A stretch of 64,000 nt of DNA from Oreohelix idahoensis (GCA_024509875.1 JAMPIV010018781.1:124001-188000), one strand, 5' to 3'; counted from the stretch's first letter, positions 40,957 through 51,828 are shown. Notes: generated by a model from the sequence alone, not told the origin. Numbers and translations are program-made.

Positions 40957-42337
40957 TAGTGCCCTAGATTTCTATAGAGGAAAAACACCCAGATGTGGAA
41001 GACCAGCTAGATATGGTCAGCTAGATTTTACAGAAGAACTAATCCGTAATTGGGAACATAAGTCTGTATGATGATGCACTACTCGCTTCAAAGCCACCAG
41101 TTTTTTCTCGGCACACCATGGACCCCAAGTTTACAGAGACAAAAAGAAGTTGTAAGCTTTGATATCAGATTGTAAAGATTGAAAGAAAAATAAAAAGTTA
41201 AATGTAAAGTTTGTGATATTTTTTTTTAAATGTTTTCATGCAGGTAGGAATTGTCTGTCAGAATACCACAAGCCTTAGTAGGAAATATATAAAGATGTGT
41301 TGAGTCTTTATTATGTCACCCTCATAACTGATTTTACTTATGTGTTAGTGATCATACAGTGTTACACTAGAAATATGTCTACTGAAGTCATATTTCATTA
41401 TTTTAGCTAAGATGTTGCAGCTACCTAAAAGAACTGTAATGTATTCAGTGAAAGATTTAAAAAAAAAATTTTTTTTTAAAAGCATAGTTATGTAACATTT
41501 CAAAAATTTGCATAATTTTATTATTTAATGTTAAATTGTTTTGGAAATGTAACATATAATGCAGAAATGGTCAGACTACAATAAAATATGACTGTTGTTA
41601 ATTGTTCTGATAATACTTTATTTTTTTCTTCTTTGTGAAATATCATGTTTATAATTTTTGTGTATTTTTCCTGTTGACTTTCCTTAAATTTTTTTAAACT
41701 CACATCAATATAAATTTTAAAAATATTAATTTAACATCTAAATATGGTAGTCTGTTCAATTACAAACAATTTGATATATAACACTCTTGGGTAGACTTCA
41801 AATTATAATGTATCAAGGAACATTAGAAGTCAGATATGTCAGAGTATGAGAAAATGATACAAAATATCAGGTCTGAAGAGAGTTAACAGATGAAAGTCAA
41901 TTAAATATCTGTTAAAGTCAGTTATATAACTGGAAACACCAGGCCTTTACACCCCTCCATTTTAATATTATTCTTGTTCAGAGTTTCTTCTTGATTTTGT
42001 TTGTTTTTTTGTTTTGTTTTTTGTTTATTTATTTAACGTATTAGCATAATTGTGATTGTCCCTATTTACAATGATTTGACAAATGTGATGCTACTTTCTC
42101 ATATCGGCAGTTGTTCATATTATTTGGAATTGAAAACAATATATATCCTAATTATAACCCATCAGAGGTTGAACGGGATATTTTTCTTCATTAATTAAAA
42201 AAAAAAAAATCTTACTCGATGCTTATTCTCGCTACTAACCCTGGTATTGTCCAGCTGAAAATGGCGTCTACGTCATTCAGCCTCGTTTTCGATTCTGACA
42301 TAGTTGACGTAACTCTCTATAGAAATCTAGGGCACTA
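40957..42337. mobile_element. 1381-bp DNA transposon with perfect terminal inverted repeats
   Basis: The ends are perfect 23-bp inverted repeats starting TAGTGCCCTAGATTTCTA. The flanks ATCCGGCC at 40949-40956 and 42338-42345 form an 8-bp target duplication (10 bp if the ambiguous TA is counted). The interior is AT-rich with no recognised transposase. The - strand frame at 41521-41703 is not convincing. 8-bp duplications fit hAT, P or Merlin-like elements; the family is not resolved. Confidence 0.8.
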
Positions 42338-42599
42338 ATCCGGCCCTGCCCTTGTCTTGAAAACATTGAACTAAATGCCTTATCATTCTTTCTGATGGTG
42401 CTGTAGTAACATTAAAATGTCTTTGAGATGCTCGTTAAGTAAGAATAACAGAGCGTTCGTTTGAATGATAACAGTTTAAAATTCTGACTCATCATGTAGC
42501 ATACTTTTCTATAATGAATTGATAAGGGCTGCTTTATATCTGGAAAGAAAAAATATGAATTTAAAAAAAAATATATGAATTTTTAAAACCCCATGGTGA

Positions 42600-42670
42600 C
42601 TTTTGGCCCACCTTATATAACTGACGGATCTTGTGTCTAAGTTATATACAGCGCGCCTCACCAAAACTCC
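42600..42670. repeat. Dispersed 90-bp repeat, second copy
   Basis: CACCTTATATAACTGACGGA, TCTTGTGTCTAAGTT and GCGCGCCTCACC match the repeats near 38640 and 50970. Confidence 0.45.
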
Positions 42671-42849
42671 TGTTTTTAGAAAAAAAATAAGATACTGGGT
42701 AGTTTAACATCATGGCATGGAGAGAAGTCAACAACAGATGTGATAAACTAATTTGGACAGGAGTTTATGGAGAAATATGATCACTTATGTTAGCTGGCCT
42801 TGTATATGAAGATCTCAGACATTCTGTATGTCTACAGGACTGTCTAATG

Positions 42850-42923
42850 CAAGGGTTCACAAACCAGGGAGTAGCCTACACCTCGCAGAGAGGGGGACTG
42901 GCTTAAAGGTTTAGGAACCACTG
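42850..42923. mobile_element. 74-bp hAT-like MITE
   Basis: Ends CAAGGGTTCACAAACC and GGTTTAGGAACCACTG are imperfect inverted repeats of hAT type. Flanks GTCTAATG and ATGTAATG agree at 6 of 8 positions, as expected for an old 8-bp duplication. Confidence 0.5.
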
Positions 42924-43129
42924 ATGTAATGGATTCACAGTAGGCCTAAATGTGTTAGTCCTCAAGGGTACCTAAACATATTACACTTTGCAGCCTCCAG
43001 CACTTCAACAATTAGTATTTGTCATGTTGCACTACTACTCTATGCTCTGTGGCACAGCTCAAACGTAATGGAAATTTGGGCATAAATTAATTGGGGCTTT
43101 GCTTATATAATGGGCTCAACAACTATAAT

Positions 43130-43890
43130 CAGTATACTGTACAAACAATACTGTGTGACCTGTACCAACAATACTGTATGATCTGTACCAAAAATACTGT
43201 GTGATCGGTACCAAAAATACTGTATGACCTGTACCAACAATACTGTATGACCTGTACCAACAATACTGTATGATCTGTACCAAAAATACTGTATTATCTG
43301 TACCAACAAAACTGTATGATATGTACCAACAATACTGTATGATCTGTACAAAAAATACTGTATGATCTGTACCAACAATACTGTATGGCCTGTACCAGCA
43401 ATACTGTATGATCTGTACCAAAAATACTGTATGATCTGTACCAAAAATACTGTATGATCTGTACCAAAAATACTGTATGATCTGTACCAAAAATACTGAA
43501 TGACCTGTACCCACAATACTGTATGACCTGTACCAAAAACACTGTGTGACCTGTACCAAAAATACTGTATGACCTGTACCAAAAACACTGTATGACCTGT
43601 ACCAAAAATACTGTGTGACCTGTACCAAAAATACTGTGTGACCTGTACCAAAAATACTTTATGACCTATACTGGTACTAACAAAAAATACTCTGTGACCT
43701 GTACCAAAAATAATGTGTAACCTGTACCAAAAAGTACTGTATGATCCGTGCCAACAATGCTGTTTGATTCAATGCAACAATGCTGTATGATGTACCAACA
43801 ATACTGTATGATCTGTTCCAACAATACTGTATGATGTACCAACAATACTGTATGATGTACCAACAATACTGTATGATGTACCAACAAAAT
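43130..43890. repeat. 23-bp minisatellite, degenerate (about 32 units)
   Basis: The unit is TACTGTATGATCTGTACC plus AAAAA or AACAA. Units after about 43660 vary in length (20-bp units lacking CTG). All three - frames stay open over much of it (182-codon frame at 43103-43651), a product of the repeat. Confidence 0.9.
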
Positions 43891-43919
43891 ATTTAACCAC
43901 TTACCACATCATTATTACC

Positions 43920-45075
43920 CCTAAGCTCCCCAAGGACCATACACCCTCAACAGTTATGTGCCATATCCTCCTGTCCTGTGTCATCCACTCAAGAGTTTCC
44001 ACGTTCTCCTGTCCTGTGCCATCCACTCAAGAGTTTCCACATCCTCCTGTCATGTCATCCACTCAAGAGTTTCCACATCCTCCTGTCATATGTCATCCAC
44101 TCAAGAGTTTCCACATCCTCCTGTCATATGTCATCCACTCAAAAGTTTCCACATCCTCCTGTCCAGTGCCATCCACTCAAGAGTTTCCACATCCTCCTGT
44201 CATATGTCATCCACTCAAGAGATTCCACATCCACCTGTCCTATGTCATCCACTCAAGAGTTACCACATCATCCTGCCATATGTCATCCACTAAAGAGTTT
44301 CCACATCCACCTGTCATATGTCATCCACTCAAGAGTTTCCATGTCCTGTCATTTGTCATCAACTCAAGAGTTTCCACATCCACCTGTCATATGTCATCCA
44401 TTCAAGAGTTTCCATGTCCTCCTGTCATATTTCATCCATTCAAGAGTTTTCACATCCTCCTGTCATGTTTTATCCACTCAAGAGTTTCCGCATCCACCTG
44501 TCCTATGTCATCCACTCAAGAGTTTCCACATCTTCCTGTCATATGGCATCCACTCAAGAGTACCCACATCCACCTGTTATATGTCATCCACTCAAAAGTT
44601 TTCACGTCCTCCTGTCATATGTCATCCACTCAAGAGTTTCCACATCCTCCTGTCATATGTCATCCACTCAAGTTTCCACATCCTCCTGTCATATGTCATC
44701 CACTCAAGTTTCCACATCCGCCTGTCCTGTCATCCACTCAAGAGTTTCTATGTCCTCCTGTCCTATGTCATCCACTCAAGAGTTTCCACATCCACCTGTC
44801 CTATGTCATCCATTCAAGAGTTTCCACATCCACCTGACCTATGTCATCCACTCAAGAGTTTCCACGTCCTGTGCAATCCACTCAAGAGTTTCCACATCCA
44901 CTCAAGAGTTTCCACTTCCACCTGTCCTATGTCATCCACTAAAGAGTTTCAACATCCACATCCACTCAAGAGTTTCCACTTCCACCTGTCCTATGTCATC
45001 CACTCAAGAGTTTCAACATCCACATCCACTCAAGAGTTTCCACTTCCACTCAAGAGTTTTCACGTCCCCCACAGT
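43920..45075. repeat. 38-bp minisatellite (about 28 units) derived from a LINE-3 tail
   Basis: The unit is ATCCTCCTGTCATATGTCAT followed by CCACTCAAGAGTTTCCAC. The left flank (AAGCTCCCCAAGGACCATAC, then ATATCCTCCTGTCCTGTGTC) is the LINE-3 3' end, as at 38790-38840. Units are more diverged than in the 37-bp array, with 4- and 14-bp internal deletions and mixed long and short units after 44870. On the - strand one frame reads ETLEWMTYDRR, the LINE-3 tail motif. A single stray unit is at 48030-48061. Confidence 0.9.
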
Positions 45076-45325
45076 GGTTTGCCAACGCACTTTTAGTTAC
45101 CTGCGTTGAATCCAGCTACCGTTTGGGTCACAAGGTCAAATTCTTACCTGCATTCGGTAATTCCAGTCCCAGTGCTCTAGACATTCGATATGGGATAATT
45201 AAACCTTCACTGCAAATTTATTGTTGGAAACTCCAGTTTTTAAGTAGCGTTTAGTCATTATTGGTATGTTACTTCTAGTTGCTGTTTAAAAACGAACATT
45301 GTACTGTAATTACAACAGAAGATAT
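45076..45325. other. Spacer, nothing recognised
   Basis: No feature supported. It ends in the left copy of the S1 SINE target duplication (AACAGAAGATAT at 45314-45325). Confidence 0.3.
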
Positions 45326-45588
45326 ATTTTTTTTTCCTTAACCACCGGCACTTGGGCTTTCAGCCCTTCGGCCCAATGACATGTCTGCGAGGCTGGGGAG
45401 CCTGTGGACTTTCCTTCCAACCCGGTCAGGAGCTTCGCCCCTTCCCATCCACAGAGGGTTTATCTCAGGAGCCGTTCAGGTTATTCAGTCAAAATCCCGG
45501 TCGATGACACTCCTTCAAATGCTACGCCCGGGCTTGAACACCTGATCGCCAGCGCAATGTGGTAACCATTACACCAGCGCGGTTCCCC
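45326..45588 (-). mobile_element. tRNA-derived SINE, family S1, second copy (duplication AACAGAAGATAT)
   Basis: Read on the - strand: GGGGAACCGCGCTGGTGTAA, TGGTTACC (A-box region), GTTCAAGCCCGGGCG (B-box region), the GAGTGTCATCGACCGGGAT body, and an A-tail at the left end. Duplications AACAGAAGATAT at 45314-45325 and 45589-45600. Same family as 23222-23577. Confidence 0.85.
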
Positions 45589-45721
45589 AACAGAAGATAT
45601 GAGAGCCTGAAAAAGTGCTCAAAGTAATTTTTCTCAAGTTTTAATATGTCATCATTGTTACGCAATGACATTAACAGTATACAAAAATTGTACTCAGTTC
45701 ATACATTAATATAAAATAGAC

Positions 45722-46781
45722 TAGGGTTCCCATTCGTCCTGTTTTTCCCGGGACAGTCCCTTTTTTTTTTTTTTATAAAATGTCCCGGTGTCCCGAATTT
45801 ATTCCAAATGTCCCGCTTTTTAAGGGTCCTTCCTGAAAAAAAATCTTTGGGTAACGGATTTTATTCCGTGTTTTAGTAGTGTTACTTTATCAATTTCCGG
45901 TTACAGTGGACCCTCGGTTTGAATCTCGAACAAACATTCGAAAGTCGACCAAAACAGTGTTCAGTGAGCATCTACCAAATGATTTAATGCGTATTAGTCT
46001 ATGGATTGGCTCAATTTGAAGGGAAAGGAGTCTGTGACTTGGAAGAACATCCAAGAAAGCTACATATTCATGAAGACAGTGTCACCAAATTTTACTGTGA
46101 ATGAAGAGGACTTATTTGATGAGTTTGCATGTGTGAAAAAATATTGTGAAAGCAAATTTGATTTGTGGAGTTAACTGAAGGATCAAAGTGTCAGTGAAAA
46201 ATGGTGTGAGGTGTTCGCTCATTTTACAAAGCAGGATATAAATGCTGAGAACCTGAAATGCCTAGTTAGTTTTTGTTTGGCACTGCCAGGATCCAATGTA
46301 GCTGTTGAACGTGTTTTTTCATTAATAAATGCGCTTTGGACAGACGAAAAAAAAAAAAACAGACTTAAAATTGAGACAGTGAAAGCTTTAACCATTATAA
46401 AGACCCATTTTAAGGATTTCTCTTGTGCTGAGTTCTATGTCCAAATATCAGAAGAAAAAAAACTTCTTGAACAGGCCCATAAATCTGATAAATATTCTGA
46501 TGAATCTGAAATATAAACTTGACTATTGTGTATTTTTTAAAGGTGCGATTTTTCTAATTAAGTATGTTTGTAATTTAGAATTCTTTTTTAAAATGGAAGT
46601 TGTGTTAGTTAATGTGTGTATTTTTATACCAGTATCTTATTTTAAGTGCAATATATAATAGATTTATTTGTGCTTTACCTTAATTTTTAACATGTCCCGT
46701 TTTTTTACAAAATGTCCCGGGTTTATTAGGTAAAAATTTGGAAATGTCCCGGTTTTTAAACAAAACATTATGGGAACCCTA
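45722..46781 (+). mobile_element. hAT deletion derivative (1060 bp, duplication AAATAGAC)
   Basis: Ends TAGGGTTCCCAT and ATGGGAACCCTA are perfect inverted repeats. The 8-bp duplication AAATAGAC is at 45714-45721 and 46782-46789. Subterminal regions are rich in ATGTCCCG and GTCCCGG on both sides. It encodes only the C-terminal part of a hAT transposase. Confidence 0.92.
45995..46516 (+). pseudogene. hAT transposase C-terminal domain
   Basis: The frame reads LDWLNLKGKESVTWKNIQES, then a stop at 46172-46174. It resumes with WCEVFAHFTKQDINAENLKC and the dimerisation block CLALPGSNVAVERVFSLINA, then LWTDEKKKNRL. The RNase H-like catalytic core and the DNA-binding finger are absent. It lies inside a clean transposon, so it is not a host ZBED gene. 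Confidence 0.8.
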
Positions 46782-46789
46782 AAATAGAC

Positions 46790-47394
46790 ATGTTATAGAA
46801 AATGGAAATAGCTGAAAATTGTTTGCAGCATGCTTCAAATAGGAGTTATCAAAAGATGAATTGATCTTGGTTACATTTCTATTACTTGTACTCTACAGAG
46901 TGCGAAAGCATACATTGATACTGAGAGTTTTTAAAAAGTAACACTGTTGATGCTGCGCATTGTAAATAAAAATGTGGAAATATTGTGTTAAAACAAAATA
47001 ATGATTTAATTTATTAAATGAATACGCACACAGTATCAGAGGTACGATTATTAACATTCACGATATTATACACACAAACGCAGTTTATAATATCTGCACT
47101 AGCACACTGACCCGCAAACTGAAGTTGGACCATTCTATCTTACGCATTTGCGAGTTTAACTTCAAACCTAACTTTCTCCTCCTCATCTTCACAAAGTTCA
47201 GTACATGTCTGGAAAAATTCAATTATGGCTTCTAATTCTTCTGCATTTTCCAGTTGCTAATAAACCTCTTAACTTTTTTTTACAAAATGGAGGAGACCTG
47301 AGTCCTGTGAATAGTAAGTAAATAAATAAATAAAGGTTATAACGAGGTACTCGTTGGACATAAAGAATGACACCAGACAATAGAAAAAGTGATA
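46790..47394. other. AT-rich spacer, nothing recognised
   Basis: No coding or RNA feature supported. A short TAAA/AAATA microsatellite lies near 47320. Confidence 0.35.
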
Positions 47395-47455
47395 GGCTTA
47401 CCAGGAATCGAACCTAGGACCAGCCAAACGGCGCCATCGCCTTGCTGTTAATTTT
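47395..47455 (-). mobile_element. SINE fragment, family S3 (B-box end)
   Basis: On the - strand CCTAGGTTCGATTCCTGG then TAAGCCTATCAC resembles the fold-back SINE arms at 49.0-49.4 kb (GGGTTCGAACCCTGGG then TAAGCCACTCAC). The A-box end is degraded. Confidence 0.45.
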
Positions 47456-48027
47456 TTTAAGAGAACAAGTGTTGGTGTGTAGGCCTATATCTTGCAAATT
47501 TTCAAAGATCTTAGCGTCTGTTTTATCGTCTTCCTGTTCTAGAAGTCTGTGTTAAAATAATGCTTAGTAAAATATGAAGTTAATTTTTTTATATTTATTT
47601 TTTTATATTTATATTCATTTTAGTTCTTATGTCTCCTATCTAGCCTTCACTTTCTTTCTTTTCCTGACGAAGGCCTTGTGGCCGTAACGTAGACTACTTT
47701 CTTTGTCTTTTGTCCTCGTAAGACGAATCACCTTTTTTCGATTTTTTTTCAAACCCATCCATTGTACTCCATGTCTTACCGCAGTTCCCCTCAACTTCCT
47801 CGAAGTTAATGAGGAACCATATACAGTATTCAATTTCAATATCTAACATTGTTTTATCTAAAGAATTGGGGTAATGTGCCACTTGTTTTTTAATTCCTTT
47901 TCCAAATTTCATAAATCTCTTGTAATATCTCATCAACTTGGCCAGACTTCTTTGTTTGAAAGTAGGTCAGGAGAAAGGGCGCGAAACTAAAGTAGCGTCT
48001 TTTTAGAAGGCACAAACAGTCGTGCCA
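47456..48027. other. Spacer with a GGCC hairpin motif
   Basis: The - strand frames at 47636-47936 are Lys-rich and not recognised. At 47663-47688 the + strand reads CTGACGAAGGCCTTGTGGCC then GTAACG, a motif also found on the - strand at 51829-51850. Confidence 0.35.
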
Positions 48028-48064
48028 CCTGTCCTATGTCATCCACTCAAGAGTTTCCACGTCT
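48028..48064. repeat. Isolated unit of the 38-bp minisatellite
   Basis: CCACCTGTCCTATGTCATCC followed by ACTCAAGAGTTTCCACG matches units near 44780-44840, 3 kb away from the array. Confidence 0.7.
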
Positions 48065-48392
48065 TCTTTATCAATGTATTTCTGTGTGAGAAAACAGATA
48101 TGCTATAATGTTTAAACACAGGAACAGACACAACAAGAAAATTGATGTTAAGAAACTTGACGTGCTTAATCACCATCGGGAAATTTAGCATCACTTGAGA
48201 CAAAACCTGGCAAACAATGGCGCCAGACATTATTTACCATTTTACCCCATGTCGCTCTTATACCTTGTTTGGACATGTAGGAACAGAGCTGTATACGACA
48301 ATGGACATTATGACAGTACAATATTTACACAAATATACGAACGCATGACACAAAACATAATAGAACAGTTTTAAAACTCTTGTGTACTTAAG
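48065..48392. other. Spacer, nothing recognised
   Basis: No supported feature. Confidence 0.3.
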
Positions 48393-48556
48393 TCTTCATA
48401 TAATTTTGTAAATATTTCATGTAAAAATATAAAAATCTTACAAGCAAGTTGCTTTGATAACTTTTAGTGTATGTCTTCATATAATTTTGTAAATATTTCA
48501 TGTTAAAATGTAAAAATCTTACAAGCAAGTTGCTTTGATAACCTTCAGTGTATAAG
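48393..48556. repeat. Two-copy tandem duplication, about 82 bp
   Basis: CTTCATATAATTTTGTAAAT through AAGTTGCTTTGATAAC occurs at about 48393-48474 and 48475-48556 with few differences. Confidence 0.8.
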
Positions 48557-48652
48557 TCTTCATCAATCATCTCACAGTAGGGTGTCGATGTTTATAGCCT
48601 CATTTTTTCATCATCAAATTTTTGTAGTGATTGTGATATTGTTTGGGATATG

Positions 48653-48695
<43 letters not shown>

Positions 48696-48731
48696 GGGGG
48701 GGGTGGGGGGGGGGGGGGGAAGGGGAGGGGT
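48653..48731. repeat. Homopolymer T run followed by G run
   Basis: About 40 T then a G-rich stretch of about 35 bases. Length and composition here may be affected by sequencing or assembly error. Confidence 0.85.
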
Positions 48732-48831
48732 TTCTTTTATTGATGTGATATTGTGATATTTGTAAAAATTGTTGTAAATAATATTGTTACACTGACCTGA
48801 ATAAAGGTATTTTAAAAAAAAAAAAAATTTG

Positions 48832-49520
48832 TGGAGCATGAAACCCATCAGGAAGCTTTCGTGTGCTCATGCAGTGATGGTTTATGTACCAGTTAGTTTT
48901 ACACGATGAGGTTGCTAGCCTCATGTTAATATTATACAAACATAAAGGTATGTTTTCAGGCACTCGTAAGAAATAAAGAAGTAGAACACTTGGACAACAG
49001 AAAAACAACAGACGTGAGTGGCTTACCCAGGGTTCGAACCCCGTACCTTCCGTACGACAACTCCGCCTAGCTATCAAGCGAATCACACTGACCCCACGGC
49101 CAGCTAGGCATCCCCAAAAAGGATGCTTTACTGACTATTTATCAGTACGAAACACACAAGATAACACCGGAAGTATACAGTGGGCAACTCAGTGTGTTTC
49201 GTACTGATAAATAGTCAGTAAAGCATCCTTTTTGGGGATGCCTAGCTGGCCGTGGGGTCAGTGTGATTCGCTTGATAGCTAGGCGGAGTTGTCGTACGGA
49301 AGGTACGGGGTTCGAACCCTGGGTAAGCCACTCACGTCTGTTGTTTTTCTGTTGTCCAAGTGTTCTACTTCTTTATTTCTTACGAGTGCCTGAAAACATA
49401 CCTTTATGTTTGTATAATATTAATTTACTGTTTACAGGCCTCGGGTTTCCCTTCCTTATGTGTTATTTAGCCTCATGTTAGTCGCCTGAGGAAGCAGTAG
49501 CCATGTTATTTCATAGTCTC
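48832..49520 (-). repeat. Dispersed SINE-like repeat S4, copy 4, split by the fold-back insertion
   Basis: The left part (GGAGCATGAAACC, CATGCAGTGATGGTTTATGT, GATGAGGTTGCTAGCCTCAT) and the right part (GTTAGTCGCCTGAGGAAGC) are separated by 48929-49468. Confidence 0.6.
48929..49468. mobile_element. Fold-back SINE (S3): 232-bp inverted arms with a single target duplication
   Basis: Arms 48926-49157 and 49192-49423 are inverted copies with no mismatch noticed, around a 34-bp loop. Each arm holds a tRNA-like stretch with a B-box-like GGGGTTCGAACCC and TAAGCCACTCACG. The whole unit, plus about 45 bp on the right, is flanked by TAGCCTCATGTTA (48916-48928 and 49469-49481). The single duplication indicates one insertion event. 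The open frames on both arms (MIRLIARRSCRTEG...) mirror each other and are not genes. Confidence 0.85.
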
Positions 49521-49589
49521 CTTTAGAGCACGTGACAGCGAATTATTTAAGTGATAATCCCTTCGCACATACACCCGTAGGAGAGTGAA
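49521..49589. other. Short spacer
   Basis: Nothing recognised. Confidence 0.3.
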
Positions 49590-49720
49590 GTGATAGAGAC
49601 TTCATTTTACTAGGTCCAGCTTTGAGAGGTGGGGTGACCAATTCCTTTCCTCACTGCCTTTGCCTGTCCGAATTCAAGAGCAGAGTCAGGTACCCATTTA
49701 CAGTTGGATAGGCTGACAAG
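49590..49720 (-). mobile_element. SINE S2, second copy (body only)
   Basis: On the - strand CAGCCTATCCAACTGTAAAT, GGGTACCTGACTC, GGCAAAGGCAGTGAGGAAAG and GTCACCCCACCTCTC match the S2 body. Confidence 0.65.
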
Positions 49721-50204
49721 ATGCTTCTTAGAACAGTGCTTCTTAGAAGTCCCACACCCCTTTACAATATCTTAAGGAGCCTCACACCCCGTTACAACAT
49801 CTTAAGGAGCCTCACATTACATTATCTTCTAGAACGCAGAAATGAAAAATGAAAGAATGTTGTTAGAAAATGTTAATTATACGAGTAATTTTATAGTATC
49901 TTCAAGCACCAATAGAAGACACCTTTGTACACTAGTTCTTCACGCATCACCGATTGAAAGGCACTGATCTAGAGATAGTTGTACAACTGTCTCATCCCGC
50001 AGAAACATACACTGATGATTCACATCCATCACAACTGAAGATTACTCCCCTGCTCCACAACTTTTGACAAAGCAAGCGGACAAGCCGAAGCAGATCTTTG
50101 ATTCTACTTGAATGTATCTTCTTTTAAGACATTACTATCTTGGAGTTTGGGAAAGTTTTTGTCACCGAAGGTTCAAGTAAAGATAGTCCCATAGTAGATA
50201 CTGC
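49721..50204. other. Spacer with a small duplication
   Basis: ACATCTTAAGGAGCCTCACA-type sequence is duplicated at about 49760-49815. Nothing else seen. Confidence 0.4.
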
Positions 50205-50415
50205 CGTAGGGGAGAGAAGCGTTAAAGACTTTACCATACTAGGTCCAGCATCGAGAGGTGGGGTGACCAGTTACCTTCCTCGCTGACTTTTCCTTCCCTT
50301 ACTCCAAGTCAGCTACCCATTTACAGCTGGGTAGACTGGAGCGTGTCAGTACCGTGATTCGAAACTTGCATCTTTGCCGCGAGAGACCAGCGCTCTAACC
50401 ACTGTCAATCGGGTG
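50205..50415 (-). mobile_element. SINE S2, third copy with tRNA-like head
   Basis: On the - strand the head reads GACAGTGGTTAGAGCGCTGG (A-box-like) and GTTTCGAATCACGG (B-box-like). The body follows (CAGTCTACCCAGCTGTAAAT, GGGTAGCTGACT, GGTCACCCCACCTCTC). It has a more complete head than the other two copies. Confidence 0.7.
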
Positions 50416-50944
50416 AGAGCGTCACCGAAGGTAGGGGCAGATAAACACATTCTTCCATTGTTCAAGATAACTCTTAAAAGTTCAAAGAGTGCTGGCCGTT
50501 GACTGAAAGTGTTAGCAGACGTGACAAACGAAATCGGCGAAGAAAACATGTACAGATAAAATATCTACTCAGTGTGTTTCGTTTTTTAACAGTGGTGTAT
50601 TTTCAAGAATGAAGGGAAGGGCGCGTTTTCACGTGCGCCTGTGTGTCATCGATTGTTGGAAGGATTGGCTGATTGTATGTCAGCTGTTGTTTATTATTTT
50701 GTGTTCTAAGTGTGCACTTGCAAAGGTCACGCACATAGGAGTGTTTCGAATAACAAATTAACTAACAAAATAAATAGTACAGTATTTTCAAGAGAAGAAT
50801 TCGTCTGGCAGATCTCACCAACATTCGGCCTTCTTCTTCTTCATCGTCCTTTTTTTTTTTCTTCGTATTCCTTCTTCTTCTTATCCTCGTCTTGCGGTCA
50901 TCTGTATACCACATCCTTTGACAAACCGTTATACCAGACTGCAA
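50416..50944. other. Spacer, nothing recognised
   Basis: Contains a TTC-rich stretch near 50828-50885. The small frames across it are low complexity. Confidence 0.3.
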
Positions 50945-51045
50945 ATAATTTTATATAACAATATGCGCCTGAATATAACCGACGGATAATGTGTCTAGGT
51001 TGAACGGAATGCGCCTTGCTAACCGAGGCAAATTACCTGTTTAGG
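50945..51045. repeat. Dispersed 90-bp repeat, third copy
   Basis: GCGCCTGAATATAACCGACG, GATAATGTGTCTAGGTTGAA, CGGAATGCGCCTTGC. Matches 38625-38705 and 42600-42670. Confidence 0.5.
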
Positions 51046-51125
51046 AAAACAAATATTAATGAACGAGCGGGAACTTTATATCATTCAAATTTCTGCACAT
51101 CATCGTTTCCATTGTCACTCTCTGT

Positions 51126-51260
51126 GTAGCACGGGGCCATCTATGAAGCTGGTCCTTGTGCAGTCTTGCTCCAGTGCATTAGTCCACTCTTGTAGCGATG
51201 GTTTATGTAGCAACTTTTGTTTTACATGACGAGATTATCAGATCCACCTAAACCAGGTGT
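51126..51260 (-). repeat. Dispersed SINE-like repeat S4, copy 5
   Basis: AGCACGGGGCCATCTATGAA, CCACTCTTGTAGCGATGG, TTTATGTAGCAAC and TTTTACATGACGAGATTATC. Confidence 0.5.
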
Positions 51261-51828
51261 TTCCTATCATGTGTTCTTGCCCACTATACCAGTTTGTCGT
51301 CTCCTGCATTTATTTTTCCCAGGTCATGACTACGAGTTACATCTTCTAATTTCTTTTTCCCAGGTCATGACCATAGTCACATCTTCTACATTGTCATCAC
51401 CATCTTATGATTGAAATCTCCAAGTAATATAATTATCTCGTGAGATTTGCACTGTGCCATTGCCATGTCAAGTTTATTGTAAAACATGTCGATTTCTTGA
51501 CTGCACTAACCGTTGTTGTTGCGTATATTTGTATAACATTAATACCAAATAGTCTGCCAGTCATTTTAACAAACACTACCCGAAGTCTCTTTATTTTTCT
51601 AGATTTTTATGCATCTAAAATTATGCTACGCCTCTTTCATGTTTACTTCTTCCAGAATAAATATTATGTATTTGTGTGAATAAATTTCACATACGCCTGT
51701 TTATCACATTCACATAATCTTAATAAATTTACATTCACTCATTCCATTTTCCTCATAGGGTTATATGGCGAAGTACACGAAAATATGTAATACGTCATAA
51801 TATGACAAACCATAAAGAAAATGCACAC
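51261..51828. other. Spacer, nothing recognised
   Basis: The frame at 51440-51679 has no recognisable domain. AT-rich. Confidence 0.3.

Noticed and set aside
43956..45109. Overlapping ORFs of 293, 372 and 263 codons (Ser/His/Pro-rich)
   Set aside because: All three frames of the 38-bp array; no start, splice or domain support.
46211..46516. Host ZBED-type gene
   Set aside because: The frame lies inside a 1060-bp transposon with perfect ends and an 8-bp duplication.
48653..48731. Biological significance of the long T and G runs
   Set aside because: Homopolymers of this length are prone to sequencing and assembly error; the true length is unknown.
49263..49330. tRNA gene in the fold-back arms
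   Set aside because: The B-box is good but the arms are an inverted SINE pair with a target duplication; no clean clover-leaf.
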